Assembly (NCBI GenBank): GCA_016758905.1
Contig: JAEPQZ010000009.1
Location: 62,001 to 126,000, forward strand
Length of the DNA stretch: 64,000 nt
Direction of reading: 5' to 3'
From: Umbelopsis isabellina
Lineage: Eukaryota; Mucoromycota; Umbelopsidomycetes; Umbelopsidales; Umbelopsidaceae
Of the stretch, positions 11,924-23,176 are shown piece after piece (within the stretch, counting starts at the first letter, position 1; every line of letters starts with the position of its first letter). The notes below the pieces were generated by a model. It saw nothing but the letters and a program-made list of their open reading frames with translations, did no database searches and was not told where the DNA came from. The position numbers and the translations under genes are program-made.

Positions 11924-12070
11924 GTAAATGCATACGCTGGTAATTTGCCTGAAATAGGAAAGTAAGAAAGAAGCTCCGAACACACATTGTACACATAGAA
12001 GTTGCTGCGCCTCATTGCTCGTACTACGAAACATGATCACAAGCAAGGTGGTCAATGTACGACGCTTATA
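11924..12070 (+). promoter_or_regulatory. Conserved upstream block of MFS copy D
   Basis: More diverged member of the repeated upstream block (tttgcctgaaatag and agaagctccga are kept), lying about 95-240 bp before the copy D start codon. Confidence 0.45.
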
Positions 12071-12163
12071 GTTTGGAGCAAAGCATTTGTTGCAAATCAT
12101 TTTCACTTTCTTCCTTGTTTGCTACTTTCTTTCTTTACTACTCGCTATCACCAATAACTTGTT

Positions 12164-13507
12164 ATGACGATGGCCGAAAAGAGAACGATACATGTACAAA
12201 ATGAACTAAAAACTATGGATACTATTAGTGTGGAGTTCGATTCAAGAAAAGTAGATGGTGACTTTGTTGAGCCCACATCTGTAGAAATGAAGGCTCTATT
12301 GCGAAAAATAGACATTCGTATTATTCCTTTGATGACTTATATGTACCTATGTACTTTCCTTGGCCGCTTTGATGTTGATCACAAGATGTACAGGCCAAAC
12401 TCGTATATCGAAAATTTCATATCTCTAAGCTTGCCGTATATTGCATATGTAAGTAAACTGAAGCTGAAATATTTTCGATAATGAACTACGCTTTGATGCT
12501 CACCTAATTTTGTAGCCGATGGTCGAAGTACCCTCCAATCTGATATTGAAGAAGATCGGACCTTCCAAATGGTACCCAGTCATGCTTATCATACGTGCAT
12601 TAGTGATATTTCGCCTGGCAACAGCAAGTTGTTTAGCTGAGAGTTTGATATTGCGTTTCATTTTGACTTCAGCGGAGGCAAGTTTGTTTTCCGGTCTGAT
12701 ATTTTCCATGAATATTTGGTATCCCAAGTAAGTCTATAGCGATTCTCAGATGTAATTTGTATCCCTTCCTGATCGACCAGTTTTCCTTAAATTCAGGATT
12801 AAAAAAGCGCAAAATATACGTCTAACGTATATTGTTTTCTGCTATTTTGCCTCTATCGTAAGTACCTGGCTCAACTCATCTGACCAAACAATTCGAGTTA
12901 TTACGTGTAATTGATCAATTCTTTACATTTGCAGTTCTTTACGACCGCAGTGACTTATGCTTCTTTGCAATTAGATGAATTACATCGTTGGAGTGGCTGG
13001 CGGTGGATCACAATCATTGCAAGCAATTCTACCTTACCTCTAGTTATTTTGTCTTATTTAGCGCTTCCAGATTTTCCTGAGAATTTCAAATTTCTGAATG
13101 AGCGTGAACACAGTATTATTTGTCGCTTGCATGTCGATGCTAATGATTTGGAGCAACCTACATTGACTTGGAAGCCACTCAGACTTGCCACTCCGGACTT
13201 TCAGGTGTATTTGAGCAGCACACTTTACATTTTCTATCGTAATCTCATGGGCAACATAATATACGACATGACTATGAGCTCGACTATTACTAATGTAATC
13301 GCTGGTATTACTTTTGTCCAAATCGATGGTTGGTGGGCGTACACTCCCACTATCGCTGCTTTTCAAAACCTCGGTAGGCATTTTTATTCAGTACCAGATG
13401 CCGTGTTTATAATTAGATTATTTGAGTAATCAATGGCTTTTTATTTTGCAGCTAACCTTCTAGTCTATCAAGTATATCTTTATTTCAAGAAAAGATACAA
13501 CCGCTGA
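12164..13507 (+). CDS. Short MFS transporter, anion:cation symporter type, copy D
   Basis: Most family-like member of the array and the one next to the genuine MFAP1 gene. Exons 12164-12448, 12516-12727, 12797-12857, 12935-13373 and 13452-13507 give 350 residues. Exon 4 still carries HRWSGWRWI and FLNEREHSIICRLH, matching the GWRW signature of ordinary ACS carriers. The C-terminus (ANLLVYQVYLYFKKRYNR) resembles the last helix and basic tail of full-length relatives, so the gap falls between about helix 7 and helix 12. Two possible starts (MTMAEK) exist; the first is used. Since D shares the short form, the internal loss probably predates the tandem duplications. Confidence 0.8.
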
Positions 13508-13648
13508 AAAATAGTACATGGTAGAAAACACAATAGCAGCTGAGATCATTCTAATGAATTATATACAAAGTTGTCCACATCAAGTAATAAACAGCTATTT
13601 ATTTGAAGCTTTACTATTATTCACAGTTTGTAAGAATGCATTCGGCTA

Positions 13649-15251
13649 TCATCGCCTACGTTTTCTATGTTCAAAATCATCTTTCATTCCACCCATGCGC
13701 TTCAACGTACGCTTATTGATATCTGACTTTTGCATCCAAGCCGACGACTTGTCAGTCGTATCTTCATCTTTCAAGTGCTTGTACTTTGTTTGACCAGCTC
13801 GACCAAAATTTTTGACTTGCATGACCTCAGGAAGCATTTCTTTTTTGTTGACTTCATTTTCAGTAGCGATTGAATAATCTCTTTGGAAAATTTCATCATC
13901 TTTGTCCTGCAGTCAACGCATGGTAAGTACAAAGACAGTACACCATTGGATGTAACGAATCATTGGTATTACCTGATAGAAAGCACCTTTATGGTAGTAC
14001 TTCTGCATGAACTGATGTTTGCTACGCTCTTTCTCTCGTGATTGCCGAGCCCGCTCCAAATCCTCCTTAAGTCGCTCTTCTTCAGGCATTTCTCGCCGCC
14101 TTTCAATCTCCTCACGTTCGCGATCTCGACTACATGCAGCAGAAAGGCGTCAGTTGGGGTCATATAATCCGTAAAACAGTATCTACTGCACTTACGCAAT
14201 GCGCTCCTCTTTGTCTCGCTTGATACGGAGCAATTCACGAATCTTCCACGCCTCGAACTCAGCTTCTTCATCAAGGCCGTCCGTATCATCCACATCTGGT
14301 GGTCCAGTAGTAGCTTCTTCGTCGAGTTCTAGCAAGGAGTTTGAGTATGATTGAGATATGATAGAAAACATAGTTAAGGATGACAAGTACCTTCACCCAT
14401 GACTTCTTTTTTGATTTGATCAGCAAGCAATTGGTGTGATTCCAATTTGCGTTGCTCTAAGCGTTCTTGTCTGAGCCTTTCTGCCTCTTCCTCCTCTTGT
14501 GCTATGCGTTCTTTCTCTTGAACGGTTGCTCGTCGATCTCTACATAAGAATATGTTCAGACATTGATATCATACTTAGGAATAAGATGAAAAAGGACTTA
14601 CTTTGGTATAAATACAGGTTTCATTAATTTTGGTGCTACATATTCCTCTGATGAATCCGTCTCGTATTCACTCTCGCTCTAAAAAAAATAATAATACGTT
14701 AAATCAAAAATATAGATATTGCATACATACATACATACATACATGATCATACTTACTTCCTCTTCCTCTTCATCTTCTTCCTCGATTGGCATAGCCTCTT
14801 GAGCCTTTGCTTGTTCTTCTTGCGCCTTCTGCTGGGCTAGAGCTTTCTGCTTTATTCTTTGTCTTTGAGCTGCTCTCTCGTCTTCGTCGTCAGACTCATG
14901 TTTGGCTCCTTCTATTTCGTCTTCTTCAACCACCCTCCGCCGGCGTCGACCACTGTCGTCTGCTTCAGCAAGTCTAGCCTCCTGAGCCTCTTTTAATCGT
15001 CGAAGTCTACGATCACTAGCAGCATCTTGATCAGAAATAGCGACTTTCTCAACACCGGTTATCACTTCTTTTTGAGCGAATTGAATCGACTGTGATGCTT
15101 GATCTCTCTTCGAGACAGGTCGATGTTGTTGCTCTTGTTCTTCCTCCTCTTCTTCTTCTTCAGAAGATTCTTCGACGTTAGCTGGTGCTTGACCAGCCCG
15201 ATAACGTTTGACTGGCTCTGGCAGCCGTGGAGCTTTTCGCGGTGCCGACAT
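13649..15251 (-). CDS. MFAP1: MFAP1 spliceosomal protein
   Basis: MFAP1 (fungal Spp381 relatives) is a B-complex spliceosome component of the U4/U6.U5 tri-snRNP. Six exons (14757-15251, 14602-14678, 14391-14539, 14196-14328, 13973-14129, 13649-13906) give 422 residues against about 439 in humans. Diagnostic segments are VPKLMKPVFIPK-like text (here APKLMKPVFIPKDRR), the long Arg/Glu coiled region, HQFMQKYYHKGAFYQ, and the C-terminal LPEVMQVKNFGRAGQTKYKH with DEDTT. The N-terminal half is charged and Glu-rich, as usual. The 14679-14756 intron contains a (cata)n microsatellite. Its 3' end was copied into the neighbouring MFS array. Confidence 0.95.
14718..14743. repeat. (catacata)n microsatellite in MFAP1 intron
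   Basis: About six tandem cata units inside the first intron of MFAP1. Confidence 0.85.
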
Positions 15252-15734
15252 TGTGGATCAAAAAAGGTCAATGAGCAGAACGTCGTTTATTTCAAGAAGC
15301 AGTCAAATTTACACCTGTCTACACTTCAAATCTCCGCATAAGAAAGAATATTGGTCCTGGTGCTGTAACTTTCTCAGTTGTAGCTATATTTCACTATCAT
15401 GTAGCGAGCCTTCGTCAAGATCATTAAATTGCCTTTACATACATCACCAGCAATGCTTGGTACTCACTGCTGAGACGATGACTTCCTTAGGGTATTTTGG
15501 TGTCAGCCGCCTTTCATGGCTTTATCGCAGCATCTGGCATATTGCCGTGTACTGAGAAGGTCTGGAGGCTTGAATGGACTATCTGTAACAATCCAAAGGC
15601 ATTAGTATCTTTACTGTCATAGCATATCATGGTGAACTTTGTTTTCGCGACAAAGAACGCTCGCAAGCTTGTACATGGCACAGTCACTGTTGGCCCGCCG
15701 ACTTTTTTTTTTTTTTGGAGAGTTTGAAAGCAAG
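15252..15734. other. Divergent promoter region MFAP1 / AP endonuclease
   Basis: About 480 bp between two divergently transcribed genes. It contains a run of 13 T at about 15703-15715, which may be part of the endonuclease promoter or 5' leader. Open frames here are short and without content. Confidence 0.45.
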
Positions 15735-16810
15735 ATGCTGAGACTGCGCCTACCTATACCTCATCGCCCATTACTTTGTAGCATGGTTCGGCAAGCCGCA
15801 AAAAGACAAACCTCGACGCGCTCGTCGAGCTCGGAAGACGAAGCACCCAAGAAACAAAAGAAATCGACAGCCTTCGTACCTTTTGACTCTACCGTGCCTA
15901 CCAATACAACTATGCCTGATACGTACGACTTTTTGCCTGCGCCGCCAGGCGGCGTCAAACTGGCATCGTACAATGTCAATTCACTCAAAGCAGCTATGCG
16001 AAAAGGCTACAATAAATATGTGGTTGCCGAAAACGCTGACGTGCTCTGCCTCCAGGAAACCAAAGTGAACGAACCTGTGGCAGACGCGATCGATGACAAA
16101 GTGTACAAGTACCGCTATTGGGGCTACGAGGAGAAAAAGGGATATGCTGGCACAGCTCTGTTTTCCAAAGTAAAACCCCAACAAGTAGTTTATGGCGTTC
16201 CTGGATTCGAAGCTACGACGCGCGGCCGTATCATCACCGCGCATTATAAAGACTTTGTGCTTATAGCGTGTTATGTACAGAATGCGGGTGAAGGTTTGAA
16301 GAACTTGGATGCCAGACTAAAATTCAATGAGCATATGGAAAAATATCTTCGAAAGCTGCAACAGGAAGGCAAGAATATAATTTGGACTGGGTGAGTGAGC
16401 CTGTTGTATAAGCCAGATGTTCTCTATAAGATACTAATACTATGCTTAGTGATCTGAATGTAGCTCATACAGAGGACGATATTGCTAAACCAAAGACAAA
16501 TTTGAGATCAGCTGGATTCACAGTCGAGGAAAGAAGAGATTTCAGTAAACTGTTGAGTGAGTCAGAGGATCCAAAGTTGCCTGCGCTCATTGATACTTGG
16601 CGTAAACTACATCCTACCACCAAAGGTCATTACACTTATTATGGCTATCGATTCAATTGCCGAGCGAAGCTGATCGGATGGCGCTTGGACTATTTTGTCA
16701 TCACACCTAGTCTAGAAGAGAAGGTGGTCGAGAGCGAGATCCGTCAGACTGCCTACGGTGCCAGCGACCATGTTCCTGTCGTATTAGTATTGAAAGATAC
16801 CGAGTTATAA
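15735..16810 (+). CDS. Class II AP endonuclease (ExoIII/APE1 family)
   Basis: Base-excision-repair nuclease that cuts DNA 5' of abasic sites. Two exons (15735-16390, 16450-16810) give 338 residues. Catalytic motifs are complete: SYNVNSLKAA, LQETK near residue 106 (metal-binding Glu), GYAGTALFSK, the GDLNVAH active-site Asp/Asn near 220, GWRLDYF, and SDHVP near 324 (catalytic His). The ATG at 15735 gives a basic, leucine-rich leader (MLRLRLPIPHRPL) that could target mitochondria; the second ATG at 15783 (MVRQAAKRQ) gives a nuclear-type form, as in dual-localised repair enzymes. An even earlier ATG (about 15675) is read through a T-run and seems unlikely. Family call is secure; the choice of start is not. 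Confidence 0.95.
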
Positions 16811-17495
16811 ATCAATTAAGCGTAAATTCTCGGATAGTAGTGTAAATGAATCATCTTTGAGGTGGTTCTAGCTACCTCACAACATCTCTGTTTTTATGTT
16901 AAATATACAAAAAAAATTGAACATCCTTATGACAGCCCTTTATGGTTTGGTTTGATAATGATATTGATCAATTGCTTGCTATTTAACACATGAAAATAGA
17001 CAAAGGAACGGGCACCATTTCAATTGCAGAAGTACGTTAATTTATGGCAAGGGTCGAAAATGATATGTCGTTTGACATTCAAGGCATAGCTCAGATAGCA
17101 TTTCGCGACAAGTTGCCATGTTTGTTCATATCCCGGCATCATAGCTGCTTTGGTTAGTGTATTCTGCCAAACTAAAGAAACCCCCATTAGCTAAATTTAT
17201 GTCGTGCTTATAGTATAGCAAATCCCCCTTTTAGGGAAACGAAACATCTTTTTTTATAATGCTAGCATTGTATTGCTTGCAGATAACGGGCGAAGAAACC
17301 ATCGTGTTATAAGCTTTTAATGAGGAGAATAGTTTTGATGAACAAGTATGGAGGACTATAATATGACAGTAGGTAAACGAAATAAACGAAGGAGTCTCGA
17401 AGTTAAAAACATTCGATAAATATTGCTCTCAGGGCATATGTAGCAAAATATAAATCACAATAATCAAATTGTGCGATGCAACAGCATTTCCGTTT
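16811..17495. other. Intergenic region between convergent genes
   Basis: AT-rich 3' flanks of the AP endonuclease (+) and the surface protein (-). No gene, repeat or RNA recognised. Confidence 0.5.
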
Positions 17496-18417
17496 CTATA
17501 CATTTGGTTTGTTTTCTGCAACATCAGGCTTCCACATGCCGGCCTGCGACGTATCTTCTGCGGGTTTAGAGACGTGGGAACCGTATTCTGCTGTATATGG
17601 TGGAGCATATCCTTCACTACTATGATGCGACAAGTTCTGATAATCAACTGGAGGATGTGGGTTCTGCTGTGGCACAAATCGGCGTGGTGAATCATATCGG
17701 CCAGGTTCGTTGTAGGCAGATGGCATGGTTGTAGCACCTACCGCGGCAGCGGCGGCAGCAGGGTTGTGAGGGAAGTCATGTTCAGTCATTCCATTGGTAA
17801 AATCAGCGTTTCTTCTCTTTTGCCGGGTTCTCTTTGTCAAGAACCAAAACAGACCGCCAGCAATTGCACAAGCAGCTTATGAGAAAAAAAAGTGAGGAGT
17901 GATTTAGTCTAATATTCCTTTTGTGCATTCCATAGTGAATTAATCCGAGACACATACCAACTCCGCCTACCACTCCCCCTGCTATGGCTCCTGTGTTGGT
18001 GGACGAAGAAGAATTATTTTGGTTGTTATTGGATCCTCCACTGGAGTTATCGCTCGAGTTGTTATCGTTTCCGCCATCATTGGAGTTGCCAGATCCATTG
18101 CTTGCTGTTGGTTTCAAATGGGGACCCGTCCAGCTTGTGGTAGGGAATGCTGATATTCCACTAGTGCCACCATCAGCCGTAACGTGCGTCGCACTTTGTG
18201 TTGCAGTTGTTACTATAGAGCTGGTAGCAGATGCTGATGTGCTATTACTACTCGATGCTCCAGTTGTTGGCGGCGTAGAAGAGTTAGATGGCGCAGCACC
18301 GGAAGAGCTGGTGGTCGATGAAGCTCCTGAAGATGTGCTGCATCCTATGCCAAGGAAACAAAAATCAGCAGACGCTCGTGCAGCAAAAAGTGCTATGACG
18401 AGATATTGGATTCTCAT
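17496..18417 (-). CDS. Mid2/WSC-like Ser/Thr-rich single-pass surface protein
   Basis: Two exons (17958-18417, 17496-17875) give 279 residues. There is an N-terminal signal peptide (MRIQYLVIALFAARASA), a Ser/Thr/Asn-rich extracellular stretch of about 130 residues that would be heavily O-glycosylated, one transmembrane helix (AIAGGVVGGVGACAIAGGLF) and a basic stop-transfer (KRTRQKRR). The cytosolic tail of about 100 residues has Ala runs and Pro/Tyr-containing motifs (PPVDYQ, APPYTAEY). This is the plan of fungal wall-stress sensors such as Mid2. The intron falls within the membrane helix. A short cysteine pair at the mature N-terminus (CFLGIGC) is noted; no WSC domain is seen. The sensor role is inference. 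Confidence 0.8.
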
Positions 18418-19605
18418 TTATGAAAAAAGAATGCAGAAATAAGACGAACAAGAAGCAAAAAGAAATTTAATTCCTAAAGTTATAAAAAGTAGCTTATAAT
18501 GAGTCGTGCAACCTCAATTCACATGCGTCCCCAGGAAATTTCAAGGGGACATGTTTCAACTCAGCTCAATCCTGCTCAAAGCTGACACCATACATGCTGT
18601 GATACGTGCTGTGCTGCCGCCAAAGTAATACACTTATCTGTCCAACCTATGCAAGCCACATCCAGGCATCAGAGCTATCGAGAGCCCTTGGATCATGCAG
18701 GGTTAAGGATTTCTTAGAAGGATCCACTTTTGCCAAAAAGAAGTGTAGCACGTGCTGTCTGAATTCCTAATATATGAGCTGCGTCGATCCGTTGTCGAGC
18801 AAGCCAATCTTTTTCGTCAACGTCGGGACTTCTGATAACATTGATGCATTATCTTCATCTCGATAAATGCCATGATGATTTTGGTATTCGAACTTACTAC
18901 CAAGCATAAAAGTATAGCAATATCCTTTTTAATTTGCTTGAAGCGGTCACGACTCAAAATAGAAAAATGATAAATCCAAGTGCGTATAAAAGGCATAGTG
19001 TAGCGTACGAGAAGTCCGTTCATGTCTGGATTTAAATGACAAATGCGGTGACAAGAAAGCTGCTTGGCGACAAGTCGGTTACATGTTTACTACACAGTGC
19101 TTCACACACTTGAAGAACTTTGGGTCCAAATTGACTTTTAGGGGCTCCTGCATCTCCCACTGTAACACCAAACAAGTAAATTTAACTTTGTTCTTACAAT
19201 ACATCAACAAACATGTTATGACAAACAAGCACTGACCTCCTAAGGTTACAACTTTGCTGGTGCTGCTAGCATATAGCACATCAACTATACCAGTCTACCT
19301 GTCCCTTCCCTTTCTCTTCATAATATCTTCCTCATTTAATTCCAGTAGATTGTAGTTATATTCCAATTTGACTCTCAGAAACCAAACATACCACGGAGAT
19401 ATATGCTTGTCTCTGTCTGCATCTCATCAGCTGCAATCCAGCCATCGTGCTGTAGATATTCAACAACAATTGCAGAAGAAGCGAAATCCATCTACCCCGA
19501 CATCAACTTTCATTTTTGTAGTTGTTGTTGTTATAAAGACACGCACATTGATCGTATTTTCTTAATTATGATTGCTCCAAAGCGATTGATTATAGTGATA
19601 ATATG
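18418..19605. other. Gene-free stretch of about 1.2 kb
   Basis: Upstream region of the surface protein gene (-) and 3' flank of the reductase gene (-). I see no coding signal, repeat or RNA; frames of 65-76 codons here show no family features. Confidence 0.5.
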
Positions 19606-20689
19606 CTATTCAGTGAATTTCTGTAACTCGTAAAGTTGAGCGATGGTGTCCACTATACTCTTGTGAAGAGTAATATAGGGTCTTCCCAACAGAATTTTTT
19701 CAGCTTTACTACCATCGATCTTGTAAGCCGTTGATTCAACATTCAGCTGATTAACATCTCCAGGAATATTCTTGTAAGGATATTGCATTTTAGCAATGGC
19801 TGCAATTTGTTCATTGACATAACTTCCGGATCCAAGCAGGAACCGCTGATTAGAAGCATTCTCATGTATCAAAGCGGTTACATGAGCTTCAGCTGTATCC
19901 CGTACGTCCACCCATACCGGTAATAAAGTGGGTGGGATCTTTTCATCAGAGCCGTTGATCAAGTTCCATACATAAGCAACTGACGTATTCAAATCCTCCA
20001 TCTTCTTAATATGATGGACTATAGGACCAAATACAAGAGGCATACCTATTCGTATGATAATTAAGCGTGCGAAATGAAACACTTTTGCTTCTATCACTAC
20101 GGAACTCACATATGGTAGTAATATCAAAATCGGGCTTTTCTTCTTGAAGAAATCTGTAAGCAGCCAGTTCTGCAAACTTCTTTGAGGCACAGTATACAAC
20201 TGTTGGTACATCCGACGTGCATGCTTCCTGCCAACTCACTGGGTTCCAGTCCGCTTCTGTATATGTGTAGCCTGGTCGATCTCCTTTGCTTAGATCTTGT
20301 ATAGAGGCAAAGGATGAAGTTATCACAACCCGTTTGATTTGTTTCTCGTGTTTGGCAGCGGCGAGAAGATTATTTGTGCCTTTCACAGCCGGATCCAGCA
20401 TGTCTTTCCTATTGTCTTCAATGTTGAAATGAAAAGGTGATGCTATGTGGATAACATAATCGACTCCCTTCACTGCATCGTCAAAGGCTCCATCCTTGGC
20501 AATGTCTTGGACAATGACCAAACCTTCAATTTGGGATTGATATTTACCAAAATCTTTTCTAAGCTGTACAGCTTTTTCTTGAGATCTGACTGTTCCTCTT
20601 ACTCTATAAGATTTTTGTAAAAGAGTATGAAACACACGAGCACCAACATATCCACTTGCTCCAGTGACCAGTACTAGTTTGTCTGACAT
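19606..20689 (-). CDS. NAD(P)-dependent reductase, dihydroflavonol-reductase/Gre2 type
   Basis: Extended short-chain dehydrogenase that reduces aldehydes or ketones. Two exons (20110-20689, 19606-20045) give 339 residues, normal for the group. The Rossmann motif TGASGYVGARV is at residues 9-19, VIHIASPFHF forms the NAD-side strand, the catalytic set is ITSSFAS with YCASK, and the VWVDVRDTAEAHV segment near residue 235 is typical of Gre2 and DFR-like enzymes. The intron falls in the conserved PLVFGP segment. A TATA-like box lies about 55 bp upstream of the start. It is on the same strand as the ODC-like gene and the P-ATPase that follow, so it may belong to the same cluster (inference). The substrate cannot be told. 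Confidence 0.92.
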
Positions 20690-20742
20690 TCAATTAGAAG
20701 AGTAATAAACCTTCAAAAGTAAGACAAACAAATTTAGTCGAG

Positions 20743-20752
20743 TATTTATATC
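20743..20752 (-). promoter_or_regulatory. TATA-like box of the reductase gene
   Basis: Reads gatataaata on the minus strand, about 55-65 bp upstream of the start codon. Confidence 0.5.
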
Positions 20753-21227
20753 AACTGCACGCTCGTCAACTGGAACAATACGCAACTATCTCGGAATCTA
20801 CGGCAAGCTGTATGCGTTCACCAACCTTGTTCATACATATGACATCTTATCATGCATATGCAGGGGCCAAAGCAACCGATTTATCGAAGAGCACATCACC
20901 AATAGGTTATCGGCAAGAAATTCGGGCTACCGAATCCAAATCTTTTATATATGACCATTTTGAAAGACGACACCTATCATCGATCATAAGCAATATTCAA
21001 GCTTACTTCATCATATTTGAGTCATCGGTATAACAATACATTCATCAATCGATTTGCATCATTTCTCATAGTCAGTGGCTAATATAAGTGCCTGCAGACC
21101 CGATAAGCACAGTTCTTTCAAACATAACAATATGATAATTTATTGAAATTTGAAATTGTCTCCGTAGGAATTCAAGTCAAGTAAATTATCAACTTCACAA
21201 GTTGAATTATACCGCTCGGATGAGAAC
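20753..21227. other. Intergenic region between reductase and ODC-like gene
   Basis: About 470 bp with no coding signal; upstream of the reductase and 3' of the ODC-like gene. Confidence 0.45.
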
Positions 21228-22732
21228 TCATAAAACAACCGCAGTTGTATTTATATGGTAAATCTTACTCTTTCTGTGACCATTAAACTCAGTGGCAAGG
21301 ACCGTTGTGTATGCTCCCATATGGTTCCATATAAGCCAATCTCCAATCTTCATTTCTGGTAACTTTATATCTTTTTGTAACACATCTTCTGGAGCAGCAC
21401 TAGGCCCCCAAATGCTGGAGTTATATAATTTTTGTCCAGACCATTTATATAACAATTTCCCCTTACTTTGTATAGCTATTTATCTTGAGAGTTAGAGTGG
21501 CATATGCAAGCTTTGTTCTTTAAATATAAGCTTACCTTTCAGACTTGGATGTAGTTGCCCAAATAGAATAGCGGGGAATGATCCAAAAATGCCATCGTTT
21601 ACATAGTACATATAATTTGTATCATCTGCGGAATCTGGAGCAGTAACACGACGTGCAATGATTTGAGTGCAAAGTGTAAATGCAGAAGAAGGATAGAAGC
21701 GACCAGGTTCAGCAACGACACGAATATCCTTCGGAAACATCTCGTCCACTGCTTTGTTTAATATACTAGCTACCTCTTGAAAGCTAATTTCATTCTCCAT
21801 ATTTACAGCTGGAAAACCGCCTCCGACATCCAGCAAATTCATCTTATAGCCTATGTCTTCTGCTTGATCAAACACAATACGTGCGCGTTCTACTGCATCT
21901 CGATATGCACATGGCTCGAAACAACCACTACCTACATGATAGCTAGATATTCGGACATAACAAACAATTAATAACGAATTGGCTGAGATTCTAATGGGCT
22001 CACAATGTACACCGATTATTAACCTTACGCCAATAACATTCAGGTCCAAATCCTTTGCAAGCTGGAGAAGGCCTTTGGTGACTTCTAGTGACGCGCCAAA
22101 TTTTCTACCGAAATCACTAATAGACTTGGATTCTTTTGTAAGAATTCTGATAATAAGTTCAGCATCTGGATAGTTTTCTTTGATCTTGTAAAGCTCATCA
22201 GCATTGTCAAAGGTCATTTTCTTGAGATTGTTGTTACGACAGTGTTGGATATACGATCCTTGCTTGCATGTTTGCGCATATATTATACGTGAAGGATCAA
22301 CTCCTATAGCTAGTACTCGATCAATTTCGCCTTTGCTAGCACAATCAAACCCAGCGGCAAGAGATGCCATAGTAATCAATACTTGTTGCTCTGCATTAGC
22401 TTTTACAGCTAAGCAAGTTCATATTAGAGTTAGATGCAATGATACAATGACAGATGGAACGAAGAACTTGTCTTACCATAAAATGGCTCAATTCTAGGTA
22501 AATGCAATTTCCATCTCAAATGCTGCTCACGTAGTTCATTATGGTCGGCAATGAAGAACGCATTATCTTCTTCGCATGTCACATGTTTTGTCTTAGTGTC
22601 AGACAGCCTCTTGCGAACAATGTCATGAACGTTATCAACGACAGATTTGGTCACAGTGATATTAGCAATCTTGTTGACATCGATGTTATATGGGCTTTTT
22701 CTGCTTATAGGTGGCGATTCCATGTCAGCCAT
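21228..22732 (-). CDS. Ornithine-decarboxylase-like protein without the catalytic Cys
   Basis: Fold-type III PLP protein of the ornithine decarboxylase family. Four exons (22477-22732, 22024-22408, 21536-21942, 21228-21475) give 431 residues. PLP-binding parts are intact: AVK (Lys88, Schiff-base lysine), GFDCASKGEI, SYHVGSGC (His216), LDVGGGFPA, EPGRFYP, YYVNDGIFGSF and GAYTT. The segment that supplies the acid/base Cys360 and substrate-binding Asp361 of mouse ODC (WGPTCDG) reads WGPSAAPED here (Ala376, Ala377). Ordinary ODC activity is therefore unlikely; another substrate or an antizyme-inhibitor-like role are the main options. The 21943-22023 intron requires a GTTAAT donor to keep frame. 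A TATA-like box lies 40 bp upstream. Confidence 0.9.
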
Positions 22733-22771
22733 TGATTTTCTCAATTGGTTTCATTTGCGCTGATGCTCAGC

Positions 22772-22779
22772 TTTATATC
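22772..22779 (-). promoter_or_regulatory. TATA-like box of the ODC-like gene
   Basis: Reads gatataaagc on the minus strand, about 40 bp upstream of the start codon at 22732. Confidence 0.5.
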
Positions 22780-23176
22780 CCTGTTCAATAGTTAGTTGTT
22801 CGGTATGGAGCCGGTGCTGCAGACTTTCATCATTCTTCGGCGTTCGCGGTTATCTCAAAGATTATATTATACTCATCATTTTGGTGATAACGAAACGATC
22901 GACGCATAGCAGATTGATGTCATTCGATCACTTTTGATGCCAATCTGGAACGTCTTATGCAGGCTAGTTTGAAAGTATAGTACCGCAGGCACAGAATTGA
23001 ATTTCATTCAATTCATTTCTCTAGTGTCACCGGAATAATTAGCCACCGTTGACAGTAGCTGGCCCACATGTATTCGGCGAAGTAAACATTAATTTTATTT
23101 TGATCCCTATAAACTATGATATTGCTCTTAAAGAAAACAACTTAAATCCAGTAGAGTTCGGCGAAGTATACCATCT
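22780..23176. other. Intergenic region between ODC-like gene and P-ATPase
   Basis: Upstream of the ODC-like gene and 3' of the ATPase gene. No gene recognised. Confidence 0.45.

Noticed and set aside
17984-18442. A 152-codon frame antisense to the Ser/Thr-rich surface protein
   Set aside because: Shadow of the repetitive Ser/Thr/Asn coding region on the other strand.
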